DNA from: Prevotella sp. UBA3757
GTDB taxonomy: Bacteria > Bacteroidota > Bacteroidia > Bacteroidales > Bacteroidaceae
DNA length: 12,950 bases
Direction of reading: 5' to 3'
Assembly (NCBI GenBank): GCA_002371715.1
Contig: DFGF01000056.1
Coordinates: 12,704 to 25,653 of the forward strand
Part shown: in pieces, positions 1 to 7,185 of the stretch
Layout of the letters: every line of letters begins with the position of its first letter
Position numbering within the stretch: the stretch's first letter is position 1
Notes under the pieces: model-generated
Told to the model about the DNA's origin: nothing
Database searches by the model: none
The model's input: the letters and a program-made list of their open reading frames with translations, nothing else
Position numbers and translations under genes: made by a program

Positions 1-667
1 AGACGGCTGTGTCGGCATTGACAGAGGAGCTTCTGACCTCGCGAATGGCGGTGGTATTGACCATTGGGCATTTCCAAGTCTCGCTCCAAGGGATGAAGTC
101 AAGGGCTTCGGCTGTTGTCCCTAATGTTGCGGTAATCCGATCCATCGGTTTAGACGTGACAGGGAAATACAGGTGCTCACCATCAGCCATGTCGCAATAC
201 TGATAGTTGTCACTAGCATAGGTTTCGTCGCGCAAGAATCCAACCCTTTCCGTGGTGTTGACAAATTTGTAGATGCGGGCGTCCTTCTTAAAGACTTTTC
301 CCGGTTCTGCCGTCCAATAAGCGCTGGTGCTGAAGAACTGCTTCGTGGCGGAATCGTCTGTGAGTGTGAGGGTGTACGTGCCGGGCTGGGCGGTAAGTAT
401 GAGGCCAGTATTGGTGCCAGGAGTCTGTGAGATGACGACACCATCGCCTAACTCTTGGTTGTTGAAGCTGATTCCCGGTGAACTTGTGTTGCCTGAACCC
501 GTAAAGCTACTGACGATTACGCCCTGAGGACCTTTGAAATTTCTGCTTGTCTTGACAGCAAGGTGTCCTGTCTCCGGAATGACGACCGTAGTGTCTTTGT
601 CCTCTGCCAGTATTGTCAGAGGCATTGTGGCCATGATGGCCATCATCATTAATGTTTGTTTCATCAT
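1..667 (-). CDS. Secreted protein of unknown function, partial (C-terminus beyond left edge)
   Basis: An open frame of 222 codons runs from an ATG at 667 to the left edge with no stop, so only the N-terminal part is seen. The product begins with a Met-rich hydrophobic segment (about residues 1-21, ending LTILA) followed by EDKDTT, a credible type I signal peptide, so it should be exported. The mature part is rich in Thr, Ser and Gly and looks like beta-sandwich extracellular sequence; no lipobox or catalytic motif was recognised. A second ATG directly follows the first, so the start could be one codon later. It lies 37 bp downstream of the DUF6850 barrel gene on the same strand and is probably the fourth gene of the receptor operon. 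Codon use is more mixed and AT-richer than in the plus-strand genes to the right. The frame is well supported; the function is unknown. Confidence 0.8.
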   Translation of the reverse strand, partial: MMKQTLMMMAIMATMPLTILAEDKDTTVVIPETGHLAVKTSRNFKGPQGVIVSSFTGSGNTSSPGISFNNQELGDGVVISQTPGTNTGLILTAQPGTYTLTLTDDSATKQFFSTSAYWTAEPGKVFKKDARIYKFVNTTERVGFLRDETYASDNYQYCDMADGEHLYFPVTSKPMDRITATLGTTAEALDFIPWSETWKCPMVNTTAIREVRSSSVNADTAV

Positions 668-690
668 CTTTATTTACTATTTTAAAAACT

Positions 691-711
691 TCAATTATCC
701 ATTCTCAATAG
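691..711. repeat. Degenerate 7-bp tandem array at the DUF6850 3' end
   Basis: Three imperfect heptamers stand in register: TCAATTA, TCCATTC, TCAATAG. The DUF6850 stop codon (705-707, minus strand) falls in the unit at 705-711. It is the weakest of the heptamer arrays here and is listed because of its period and its position at a gene junction. Confidence 0.45.
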
Positions 712-2270
712 AGCACTCCCACGCTCAGTCCTGCCTGTCTACCGTCCAGGCTGTTGTCAGTCTTCAGGTAAGAACCGTAGAGGCGTACAAACCAGTTGGC
801 GGTATAGCCCTTGATAGTCAGTGGCTGTTGCCACGTCAGCTGCAGGCGGCCCTGCCAATAGTTAGCCTGATAGTAAGGCATGTCGGGCAACAGCACACCT
901 ACGGCATAAGGTGTGGTGGCATCGTAAAGCTGGAGGTCGGCCTTGTGAGAGAAGCGATAGCCCATGGAAGCCTCAGCCCACAGATGTCCGAAGAGCGGCA
1001 GTCCACCCTCGACCTGAACGCGCGACGCGGCACGCTCGAACTGTGAGGTGTAGAGCAGGTGCTTGTTGCTGACGCTCTGCAACGTGTACTGTAGTCCGGC
1101 ATAGCCCTTGACAGAGGCATCACTGACCCACGACAAGCGGTAGTGGACATCAACGTCAGTCTTTGTCAGTTGATAGCGCTTTTTATATTCCAGAATCTTG
1201 CGCCATTCCACAGACTGGTACCCAGTGGTACCGTCAGTAGTTGTGATGCGCTCCGACTTATATTCGTCGGCACTGCCCCGCTCGTACTTCAGGGCAATGT
1301 CAAGACTGTGAAGCATACCACCATGCACATAGCGGTTGCGGGTGGCAAAGCCAAAGAGGCGGTTACGATAAGTGCCCGGTTCGTATTTATACTGTCCGTA
1401 GACATATTCACGTCCGGCATCGAACGTCAACGTATTGACACTCTTCAGACGGTCACAGGCAAAGGCATAGTCCACCTCGGCCCCAAACTCATGGTTGACA
1501 TATTCGCGCATGTAACCATTATAGCCTCCAACGGTACCAGTGGCATTCTCCATACCCGTCATGACATAATAAGCCAGATTAGGGTCGGTCTGAACGGTAG
1601 TCATGCCGGGCAGCTTCTCCTTACGGCGGTCGTAGTGGACAGCCAGGCCGACGGAGTGATGGCCGGCAGAATAGGTCACGGCTGGTGACAGACGATATTC
1701 AGCCAGATTGATACGAGAGCGCGGATCGCGCAGACGGCTGAGGTCGCCAACCCTATATAGTAAGGAAGCACCATAGGTGAACCGTCCCAGCCGGACGGTT
1801 GACAGGCTGGCATTCAACTCGAAATCCTGATGGTCGTACTTGCCAGGAATGCTGCTGCCCGAAATGTAAGGATTGCTGTCATAAGACCGGTAGACATCGC
1901 TCCAAGCACGCTGTTTGGTGCGTCCCATGTCGAAGCGAAACGAGCCGTAGCCGTAGAGCCAGCGTCCCACCTTCTGATAGCGCTCCGTATAGAACTGCAG
2001 GGCATTCAACTGGTTGCCCTCCTGGACGCGGCTATAGTCGCCGCTACTGTGACTGACATCAAAGTAAGCCACACCACGGTTAGCACTTGAATCACAGCAG
2101 ACAGGGTCGAGCGACAAGCCGGCAGCATTGCCCGTCAGTCGCCACACCTGCGTCTCGTCAGCATACTTGTAGCTGTCGACGGTGACCTGCGCCTCTGCGA
2201 GGCTAAATGATAAATGATAAATGATAAATAATAAATATCGCGGTTGTTTCATCTTTACATCTTTAAACAT
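705..2270 (-). CDS. DUF6850 family outer-membrane beta-barrel protein
   Basis: The 521-aa product has an N-terminal signal peptide (hydrophobic core about residues 12-23, then LAEAQ, with cleavage likely near there). The rest is alternating polar/aromatic beta-strand sequence, rich in Tyr, Arg and Gly, ending in an aromatic residue (GVLY), as expected of an outer-membrane barrel. Overall sequence and size match my recollection of the DUF6850 family found beside DUF4876 proteins in Bacteroidetes. Its biochemical role is unknown; a second barrel or receptor accessory is an inference. Start choice is open: the ATG at 2270 gives 521 aa, the ATG at 2252 gives 515 aa with a more typical basic N-terminus (MKQPRY). 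The signal-peptide core is written by a 7-bp tandem repeat (2204-2238), so unit gain or loss would shift the frame. It lies 156 bp downstream of the DUF4876 gene. Confidence 0.8.
   Translation of the reverse strand: MFKDVKMKQPRYLLFIIYHLSFSLAEAQVTVDSYKYADETQVWRLTGNAAGLSLDPVCCDSSANRGVAYFDVSHSSGDYSRVQEGNQLNALQFYTERYQKVGRWLYGYGSFRFDMGRTKQRAWSDVYRSYDSNPYISGSSIPGKYDHQDFELNASLSTVRLGRFTYGASLLYRVGDLSRLRDPRSRINLAEYRLSPAVTYSAGHHSVGLAVHYDRRKEKLPGMTTVQTDPNLAYYVMTGMENATGTVGGYNGYMREYVNHEFGAEVDYAFACDRLKSVNTLTFDAGREYVYGQYKYEPGTYRNRLFGFATRNRYVHGGMLHSLDIALKYERGSADEYKSERITTTDGTTGYQSVEWRKILEYKKRYQLTKTDVDVHYRLSWVSDASVKGYAGLQYTLQSVSNKHLLYTSQFERAASRVQVEGGLPLFGHLWAEASMGYRFSHKADLQLYDATTPYAVGVLLPDMPYYQANYWQGRLQLTWQQPLTIKGYTANWFVRLYGSYLKTDNSLDGRQAGLSVGVLY
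2204..2238. repeat. Heptamer array TAAATGA x5 inside the DUF6850 signal-peptide codons
   Basis: Five units in register: three exact TAAATGA, then TAAATAA and TAAATAT. On the sense (minus) strand the unit is TCATTTA, which has no stop codon in any frame of a tandem array and encodes the cycle S-F-I-I-Y-H-L. It supplies most of the hydrophobic core of the signal peptide. Confidence 0.85.
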
Positions 2271-2282
2271 TGAACATTCTCT

Positions 2283-2310
2283 AAATTAGGAATTAGAAAT
2301 TAGAAATTAT
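2283..2310. repeat. Heptamer array AAATTAG x4 in the DUF4876-DUF6850 gap
   Basis: Units AAATTAG, GAATTAG, AAATTAG, AAATTAT follow one another with no interruption. On the sense strand the unit is CTAATTT, containing TAA. It lies about 13 bp upstream of the 2270 start codon of DUF6850. Confidence 0.8.
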
Positions 2311-2330
2311 GATTACCTTGCTGCGGTAGC

Positions 2331-2351
2331 AACTATGAACTATGAACTATG
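2331..2351. repeat. Heptamer array AACTATG x3 in the DUF4876-DUF6850 gap
   Basis: Three exact copies of AACTATG. The sense-strand unit is CATAGTT, containing TAG. The unit sequence differs from both neighbouring arrays, so it is not a continuation of them. Confidence 0.8.
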
Positions 2352-2375
2352 CACTGGAAATGCTGTAGCATATTT

Positions 2376-2403
2376 TCTTAACTCTTAATTCTTAACTCTT
2401 AAC
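2376..2403. repeat. Heptamer array TCTTAAC x4 in the DUF4876-DUF6850 gap
   Basis: Units TCTTAAC, TCTTAAT, TCTTAAC, TCTTAAC. The sense-strand unit GTTAAGA is a rotation of the TTAAGAG unit at the korA-korB junction (12647-12667), in the same orientation relative to transcription. Confidence 0.85.
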
Positions 2404-2404
2404 T

Positions 2405-2425
2405 TCCTTCATTTTTCACCTTTCA
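2405..2425. repeat. Degenerate heptamer array just after the DUF4876 stop
   Basis: Units TCCTTCA, TTTTTCA, CCTTTCA; the sense-strand core is TGAAAAA-like, with TGA in each unit. It begins 1 bp past the DUF4876 stop codon (2427-2429, minus strand). The copies are imperfect, so confidence is moderate. Confidence 0.55.
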
Positions 2426-2426
2426 T

Positions 2427-3683
2427 TTAATACTCCCTGGGAGTCAAGTTGTCAGTAGACTCAAAATCGTTGACGGAATTGTTGGTATCCTGCAAGATTT
2501 TACGTCCGTCAGCAGTGGTCGAGGCCACCTTGCGACGTACCAGCCGCGCGTCGTAGCCTGTTTTCGACTCGGTGAAGGCATAGCCAGCATCCAGATAGTC
2601 GAAGAGTCGCTTGGTATTCACGTCAATGCCCGTAGAGGCATCATATCTCAAGATGTCGACAGCATCGACAATGTAACGGGTCGGCACCTTCATATACTGC
2701 GTACCCTTCTGATAGCCATAGCGGTACGTCAGGTTTTGCTGCAGCCAGAGACCAGCCACATCCTCGTCGGTTTCAAAGATGACAACCCCACAGGGGCCAC
2801 CATTCATGAGGTTCATGAACGTATTATTGGTAAACGAGAAGAGCTGTGTCAGCTCGGCCACTGCGGGATTATTCTCGTAGCGGTTATTGTTTTTATCCTT
2901 GGCCTCGAAGTCGGCACCCAACAAGTTTGGCTGGGAGGATGCACCCTTGGCGGCATGGTCTACGGCACTGTTGACTATCAGCACGCTACCACCTGGAGCA
3001 ACGACAAAAGGCTTGTCGGCAGGAATCTGGAACACCTGCTTGGCCACGACAGTATCCTGCAAATACTGGAGCGGATAGTGGGAGATGGGTGAGGTAGACT
3101 CCAGCAGGGCGACATAGAGACCGGCTACGTCAATGTCGGCATCACTGTTGTTGTAGAGTTCCAGATAGCTTGCAAAGATATAGTTCTTATTATTATCGTC
3201 CTTACAGCCCTGATAGTACACCTTACTGATGAGTATCGACTGGTCTTGGGAGATGGCGGTAGCCATGGCGACAGGCTGCTGGGAAGGAGCGGCAAAGGTG
3301 AGGGCTGTCAGACTGCCCGAGACCGTATAGCTCTTGTTTTCGACGGGACGACCCGTAGCCTGTGCATACTCGTCGGCAGTGACCTTCCATGATACCGAGG
3401 CATTATAGACGTCTGGTATGATGTCCTGGAACTGCGCCACCCCGTCGGCATCCGTCACCGCCGTATAGCTACGGTCGCCGGAAAGCGTGACCTGATGACC
3501 CTGCAGGCTGGCCTGCTGATAGTCCTGTGGAGGGGTGACCTGTATGGCCACGGTAACAGGCTGGGTGGCATCGTCGAAGTCGATACAGCCGGTCAGTGCC
3601 GTGCAAAGCGCTACGCTAACTGCTAAATGACAAATGATAAATGATAAAGCCGTACTCGGGCTTCCGTATCTCATGCTCATCAT
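2427..3683 (-). CDS. DUF4876 surface lipoprotein, 418 aa
   Basis: Lipoprotein signal sequence with a lipobox (ALTG then Cys33); acidic residues soon after the Cys (IDFDD) fit Bacteroidetes surface export. After the Cys comes a region like a carboxypeptidase-regulatory/Ig fold (about 43-130, with the DADGVAQF turn). A longer domain from about residue 150 follows; its opening (ILISKVYYQG, then YLELYNNSDADIDVAGLYV) resembles lamin-tail-type beta-sandwiches. Sequence and length fit the DUF4876 family as I recall it. Function is unknown; a substrate-binding partner of the upstream receptor is an inference. Start: the frame is open to a TTG at 3692, but that lies inside a heptamer array; ATG at 3683 is preferred, with ATGs at 3680 and 3674 also possible. 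The gap to the receptor stop is 33 bp, all 7-bp repeat. Part of the signal-peptide core is also written by a heptamer array. Confidence 0.85.
   Translation of the reverse strand: MMSMRYGSPSTALSFIICHLAVSVALCTALTGCIDFDDATQPVTVAIQVTPPQDYQQASLQGHQVTLSGDRSYTAVTDADGVAQFQDIIPDVYNASVSWKVTADEYAQATGRPVENKSYTVSGSLTALTFAAPSQQPVAMATAISQDQSILISKVYYQGCKDDNNKNYIFASYLELYNNSDADIDVAGLYVALLESTSPISHYPLQYLQDTVVAKQVFQIPADKPFVVAPGGSVLIVNSAVDHAAKGASSQPNLLGADFEAKDKNNNRYENNPAVAELTQLFSFTNNTFMNLMNGGPCGVVIFETDEDVAGLWLQQNLTYRYGYQKGTQYMKVPTRYIVDAVDILRYDASTGIDVNTKRLFDYLDAGYAFTESKTGYDARLVRRKVASTTADGRKILQDTNNSVNDFESTDNLTPREY
3624..3648. repeat. Heptamer array TAAATGA inside the DUF4876 signal-peptide codons
   Basis: Units TAAATGA, CAAATGA, TAAATGA and a partial TAAA. 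It uses the same unit and orientation as the array in the DUF6850 gene, and it encodes LSFIICHL in the lipoprotein signal sequence. Confidence 0.8.
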
Positions 3684-3725
3684 AAACTTCAAATTTCAAA
3701 CTTCAAATTTCAAACATCAAATGTT
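3684..3725. repeat. Heptamer array AAACTTC/AAATTTC x6 between receptor and DUF4876 genes
   Basis: Six units in register: AAACTTC and AAATTTC alternating twice, then AAACATC and AAATGTT. The array begins right next to the preferred DUF4876 start codon (3681-3683) and includes the receptor stop codon (3717-3719, minus strand). It fills the whole intergenic gap and leaves no room for a separate Shine-Dalgarno site. Confidence 0.85.
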
Positions 3726-6482
3726 AAAGAACAGTTCCACGCCGAAGGAGAAGGTGCCGGTGTTGCGCTGTGTCAGCGTGTTAGAGTTGCTCTGGGTGAG
3801 GAAGGGCTCGTAGAACATCACGTTGTTCGCATAGAACGACAGTCCGGCAAACTTACCGAACTCCTTGGTCAGCCGGGCCGAAATGTTCCAAGTAATCGGG
3901 TTCTTGTTATAGTTGTAGCTGCTACCCGTCTGTTTGGCAATCTCGAAACTGCCCTGTCCGGAGGGAGCCGCAGCATAGTAGTTGCCATCCTCGCCGATAA
4001 AGCCGCCGAGCATGTCGTCAGTGATGTCGTGCTGCACGAGGTCGGGCGTTATCCAGCCTACCGGCCGCACATGGTCGGTACGGCTCATGGCAGAGTGGTG
4101 CCAGATGACCTGACCGGTCAGCGAGGCCACCATGCGCAGCTGTGGGATGTGCGTCACCAGCCGCAGCGTGTTCAGGAACTGACGGTAGCGCGTCTGTTCC
4201 TCCTCAGCCGGCCATACCATCTTGACGGGCGTGGTATTATAGCTGGAATAGGCTGTTGGCATAGGTGTCGGATTGCCGTAGTGCGGTGCCTTCGAATAGC
4301 TCTTGCTCTCCTGCCATGCACCCGAGAAATAGATGCTGGTGTTCAGGGCCTTGACCTTGCCCAGGTCGAAGTCGAACTCCACACCCCGGTTGATGCTGAC
4401 ATCGGTGTTGCCGATACGTCCGGTGGTGGTCCACATGGTCTTCTCGAAAGCCGGATGTTCAAAGTCTACCTGAGTAGCCTGTCCGGGCGTGATGATGAGG
4501 CCCTGCTGCTGAGTGAAGTAGCGCACGGGGTAGGTCAGGTATTCCGTCATGCTGGCAAAGCCGTTGGTGGTACGATCCTCGTAGGCCACGATGCTCAGTT
4601 TGCGACGGCCGGGCAACTTGATATCGACGCCAGCCTCCAGTTTCGTCGTATTGACATTCTTCAGGTCGCGGGTAAAGGCTACGTCGTAGACGTGGGTATA
4701 GCCGTAATACAACTGGGCGGCAGGGTCGTCCTGCGGCATGTAGTTGGCCGAGGCATAGTCGGCATAATGCTTGTCAGGGTAGAGGTAATTGAGGCCGGGC
4801 GTCTTGGAGTTCAGGCCGAAGCCACCACGCAGCGTCAGCCACTCAGTCAAGTCGAGACTCATATTGATACGGGGCGACAGGGCAAAGGTACGCACGTCGT
4901 CGAATGGCTGCATGGCAGTGAAGCGCGCTCCTAACTGGATGCGCAGGCTGCGCTTGTCCCAGTATTGCCAGCTGAAGTTATCCTCGACCCAGGCTGCTAT
5001 CTGGTGCAAGCCCGGCACATCACTGAAGGCGCGCGGGCGACTGCTGCCATTGGGGCGCAGCGGGCGCTGCTCGTCGGCATTGTAATAGCCACGTCCGCTA
5101 TTCCAGTCGTATTTATAGTCGACACCCATCTTAAAGTTCTGGTTGGTCTTGCCGCTCTTCAGGTAGAAATTGTTGGTGACCTTGACAAAGACGTTGCCCG
5201 GACGACTCTCGTTGTAGCCGGTAGCCTGATAGGATGTCGTGACAAAAGGTAACACATAGTAGCCAGTGGTCAGCGCCGTATAGACAGGTGTCAGTCCGCC
5301 GCCGGCAAAGGCAGTATTCTTGGAGTCGGCCTGCGTCAGGCTGAGTCCGATGGTGTACGAGATATTTCTGGCAAACAGTTTGTCCACTCGTATCTTACCA
5401 TTGTGTGTCAGCGAGAACGTCATGTTCTTGTCCTTCGACTCCGTACCGTCCTGAATGGCGTCGGGGTCCTGTCCGCTCCACGTCTTAGCATAGTTATAGC
5501 GCACCTTGGTATCGGTATGCCAGCGGCTGCTGATGTCGAAGCCATAGCCTGCCGAGAAGTTATAGCGGTCGAAGGAGTTGGTCTTTTTCCGAGGGTCGCC
5601 CCAAGCCTGCGCATAGTCTACGTTGAAGTTCAGTACGCCATACTTATCCATGCGCAGACCCTTACCCAGCGAGTAGTTCATGAGTCCGGGGTTCACCTTG
5701 CCTTTCACCTGCCATGGCGTGACGCCTATTTTAGAGTGTACCACCACCATACCGCTGGTCAGGTCGCCATATTCAGCCGACGGAATGCCGCGCACCACCT
5801 CGACCTCCTCGATGTCGTCGGCCGATATGTTACGCATATCCGTACCAGCCAGTGCCGTTCCCGAGAAATCGCCTTGGGTCAGGTTACCATTGTTGGACAT
5901 CGGCACCCCGTCAATGATAACGGGCGAGCCGAAGGCCGACGTGCTGTTATAGGCATTCTGCGAGGCAGAGCGAATCTGCAGACGGGTGTTGCTGGTAGAC
6001 GTCAGGTCGACATTGCCCATCACGGCGCCAGGCACCAGCTGCATGATGTCGGCCAGCGAGGCGGCCTGCAGGTGGTCGATGGCCTGACGGCCGATGATAC
6101 TGCTGGTGGACTTACCAGCAGCATTCTGACGTGCCACCACGCTGACCTCCTGCAGCGCCAATGTGGTGGGGCGCATCTGGAAGGTCATCTTCATGTCTCG
6201 CGCCACCTTCACCGTCGTACTGACAGGCTGATAGCCCACATACGTGATGCTGACCGTATAGGTGCCCGCCTCCAAATGCTTGAAGGAGGCCACACCATCC
6301 ATATTCGTCACGGCCAGTGCACCAGACGGCTGCAACTGCGCCGTGGCCATGATGATGGGTTCCTTGGTGTCCTTGTCGGTCACCGTCAGGTCGAGGGCGT
6401 AAGAGGCTGATGTCCGCTGAGCGAAAAGGGCAAGGGGCACCAGCAGCATCAACAGCAACAGGGTTGTTTTTTTCAATCTCAT
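3717..6482 (-). CDS. TonB-dependent outer-membrane receptor, 921 aa
   Basis: TonB-energised outer-membrane importer. Visible parts: signal peptide 1-22 (LALFAQ), carboxypeptidase-regulatory-like beta-sandwich about 27-105 (TNMDGVASF, GTYTVSITYVGYQP), and a plug domain about 110-255. The plug shows LQEVSVVARQ, PVIIDGVPMSNNG and IEEVEVVRGIPSAEYGDLTSG. The remainder is a long beta-barrel rich in Tyr, Asn and aromatic strands, ending FGVELFFNI. No STN signalling domain is present, and no FecR or sigma factor lies nearby, so it is probably a pure transporter. It is followed by a DUF4876 lipoprotein instead of SusD, so it is not a standard SusCD pair. Substrate unknown. The frame is open upstream to a TTG at 6566 and an ATG at 6512, but the promoter at 6520-6551 excludes the TTG and puts the ATG at 6512 at the transcript start. 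The ATG at 6482 gives a short leader and a proper signal peptide. Confidence 0.93.
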   Translation of the reverse strand: MRLKKTTLLLLMLLVPLALFAQRTSASYALDLTVTDKDTKEPIIMATAQLQPSGALAVTNMDGVASFKHLEAGTYTVSITYVGYQPVSTTVKVARDMKMTFQMRPTTLALQEVSVVARQNAAGKSTSSIIGRQAIDHLQAASLADIMQLVPGAVMGNVDLTSTSNTRLQIRSASQNAYNSTSAFGSPVIIDGVPMSNNGNLTQGDFSGTALAGTDMRNISADDIEEVEVVRGIPSAEYGDLTSGMVVVHSKIGVTPWQVKGKVNPGLMNYSLGKGLRMDKYGVLNFNVDYAQAWGDPRKKTNSFDRYNFSAGYGFDISSRWHTDTKVRYNYAKTWSGQDPDAIQDGTESKDKNMTFSLTHNGKIRVDKLFARNISYTIGLSLTQADSKNTAFAGGGLTPVYTALTTGYYVLPFVTTSYQATGYNESRPGNVFVKVTNNFYLKSGKTNQNFKMGVDYKYDWNSGRGYYNADEQRPLRPNGSSRPRAFSDVPGLHQIAAWVEDNFSWQYWDKRSLRIQLGARFTAMQPFDDVRTFALSPRINMSLDLTEWLTLRGGFGLNSKTPGLNYLYPDKHYADYASANYMPQDDPAAQLYYGYTHVYDVAFTRDLKNVNTTKLEAGVDIKLPGRRKLSIVAYEDRTTNGFASMTEYLTYPVRYFTQQQGLIITPGQATQVDFEHPAFEKTMWTTTGRIGNTDVSINRGVEFDFDLGKVKALNTSIYFSGAWQESKSYSKAPHYGNPTPMPTAYSSYNTTPVKMVWPAEEEQTRYRQFLNTLRLVTHIPQLRMVASLTGQVIWHHSAMSRTDHVRPVGWITPDLVQHDITDDMLGGFIGEDGNYYAAAPSGQGSFEIAKQTGSSYNYNKNPITWNISARLTKEFGKFAGLSFYANNVMFYEPFLTQSNSNTLTQRNTGTFSFGVELFFNI

Positions 6483-6519
6483 AGCATTCCAAATAGATAG
6501 AGCTTTTAGCATTCGGCGG

Positions 6520-6551
6520 CAAAGGTACGAAAAAACCATGATATTTCCACA
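6520..6551 (-). promoter_or_regulatory. Bacteroidetes-type promoter for the receptor operon
   Basis: On the minus strand, TACCTTTG (6520-6527) is an exact TAnnTTTG -7 box. TGTG (6548-6551) stands 20 bp upstream as a three-of-four match to the -33 TTTG. Transcription would start near 6513, giving a leader of about 30 nt before the ATG at 6482. Confidence 0.75.
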
Positions 6552-6599
6552 TTTTACCCCTAACAAATAATGATGAAAAAGTTTTTTTCTGACTTTTTC

Positions 6600-6631
6600 T
6601 TTGGTATTTTGCTCGGTTTTATCTAAATTTG
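6600..6631 (+). promoter_or_regulatory. Bacteroidetes-type promoter for the lipoprotein-kinase unit
   Basis: TTTG at 6600-6603, a 20-bp spacer, then TAAATTTG at 6624-6631: an exact match to both consensus boxes at the usual spacing. It is divergent from the receptor promoter, with about 48 bp between the two -33 elements. The expected transcript start is near 6638, about 30 nt before the ATG at 6669. Confidence 0.8.
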
Positions 6632-6668
6632 CAGCGTGTAAACAATACCTAAAATATATAGAAGAAGG

Positions 6669-7145
6669 ATGAAAAAGCTAATGATTGTTGTTGCAGCCGT
6701 TGCTGCATTGTTTGCCTGCTCGGACGAGAAGGCCCCTTTTAACTATCGTGGTCTGGCTATGAACTTGCCGCTGACCCAGTTTATAGATTCCCTCAAGGCA
6801 CGCGGCTTTGCCGTCGACACTGCCGCCTCCGACAGCGGCAAGACATGGGTGCTCAAGAACGATGCCGTCCGCTACCACGTCCTGCTGGCCTACAAGGGCG
6901 AAAAACTGATGATGGCCCAGGAGAACTACACCATGTCGACCAACGACAGCACACGTGATGCCTGGCAGGAGCTGCGCGACAACCTGGAGAAGGAACTGGG
7001 CACCTGGCCCAACATGCCCAAGCACGGTGACGACCATAAGATAGCTACCTTTGAAACCGACGGCGGATTCATCACCCTGACCCTCGAAAACACCTATTCA
7101 CCCAATCTCAACGTACGCTACACGGTGAAGGAAGAAGCCAAATAA
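6669..7145 (+). CDS. Small predicted lipoprotein of unknown function, 158 aa
   Basis: A basic N-terminus (MKK) and a hydrophobic stretch lead to LFAC, with Cys17 as the likely lipidated residue, so the product is expected to be membrane-anchored. The mature part is about 140 residues of mixed alpha/beta with no catalytic motif seen. The segment FNYRGLAMNLPLTQFIDSLK resembles the start of a Bacteroidales family of small periplasmic or lipoprotein repeats that I recall only loosely. The gene has its own promoter and stops 40 bp before the nucleoside kinase gene on the same strand, so the two are probably co-transcribed; no functional link is evident. No convincing Shine-Dalgarno site is seen, which is normal for the phylum. 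Function unknown. Confidence 0.85.
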   Translation: MKKLMIVVAAVAALFACSDEKAPFNYRGLAMNLPLTQFIDSLKARGFAVDTAASDSGKTWVLKNDAVRYHVLLAYKGEKLMMAQENYTMSTNDSTRDAWQELRDNLEKELGTWPNMPKHGDDHKIATFETDGGFITLTLENTYSPNLNVRYTVKEEAK

Positions 7146-7185
7146 AGCCAACAGCTGGCAGGATCAGGTAACGACTGTTAACGAT

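Noticed and set aside
534..1046. 170-codon plus-strand frame across the DUF6850/secreted-protein junction
   Set aside because: Antisense to two better-supported genes; its hydrophobic stretch is the complement of A/T-rich intergenic and signal-peptide DNA.
2204..3725. CRISPR-like array interpretation of the repeats
   Set aside because: Units are 7 bp, contiguous, with no spacers and no cas genes nearby.
5403..6410. Long plus-strand open frame (335 codons) opposite the receptor gene, and a similar 301-codon one at 4029-4934
   Set aside because: Antisense shadows of the receptor reading frame; low-complexity His/Arg/Val-rich products, no promoter and no recognisable domain.
6483..6566. N-terminal extension of the receptor from a TTG at 6566
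   Set aside because: The -7 promoter box lies inside this stretch, and a clear signal peptide begins at the ATG at 6482.
6575..6599. GAAAAAG...CTTTTTC inverted repeat between the divergent promoters
   Set aside because: Homopolymer-rich arms form easily by chance in this A/T-rich stretch; too weak to call an operator.
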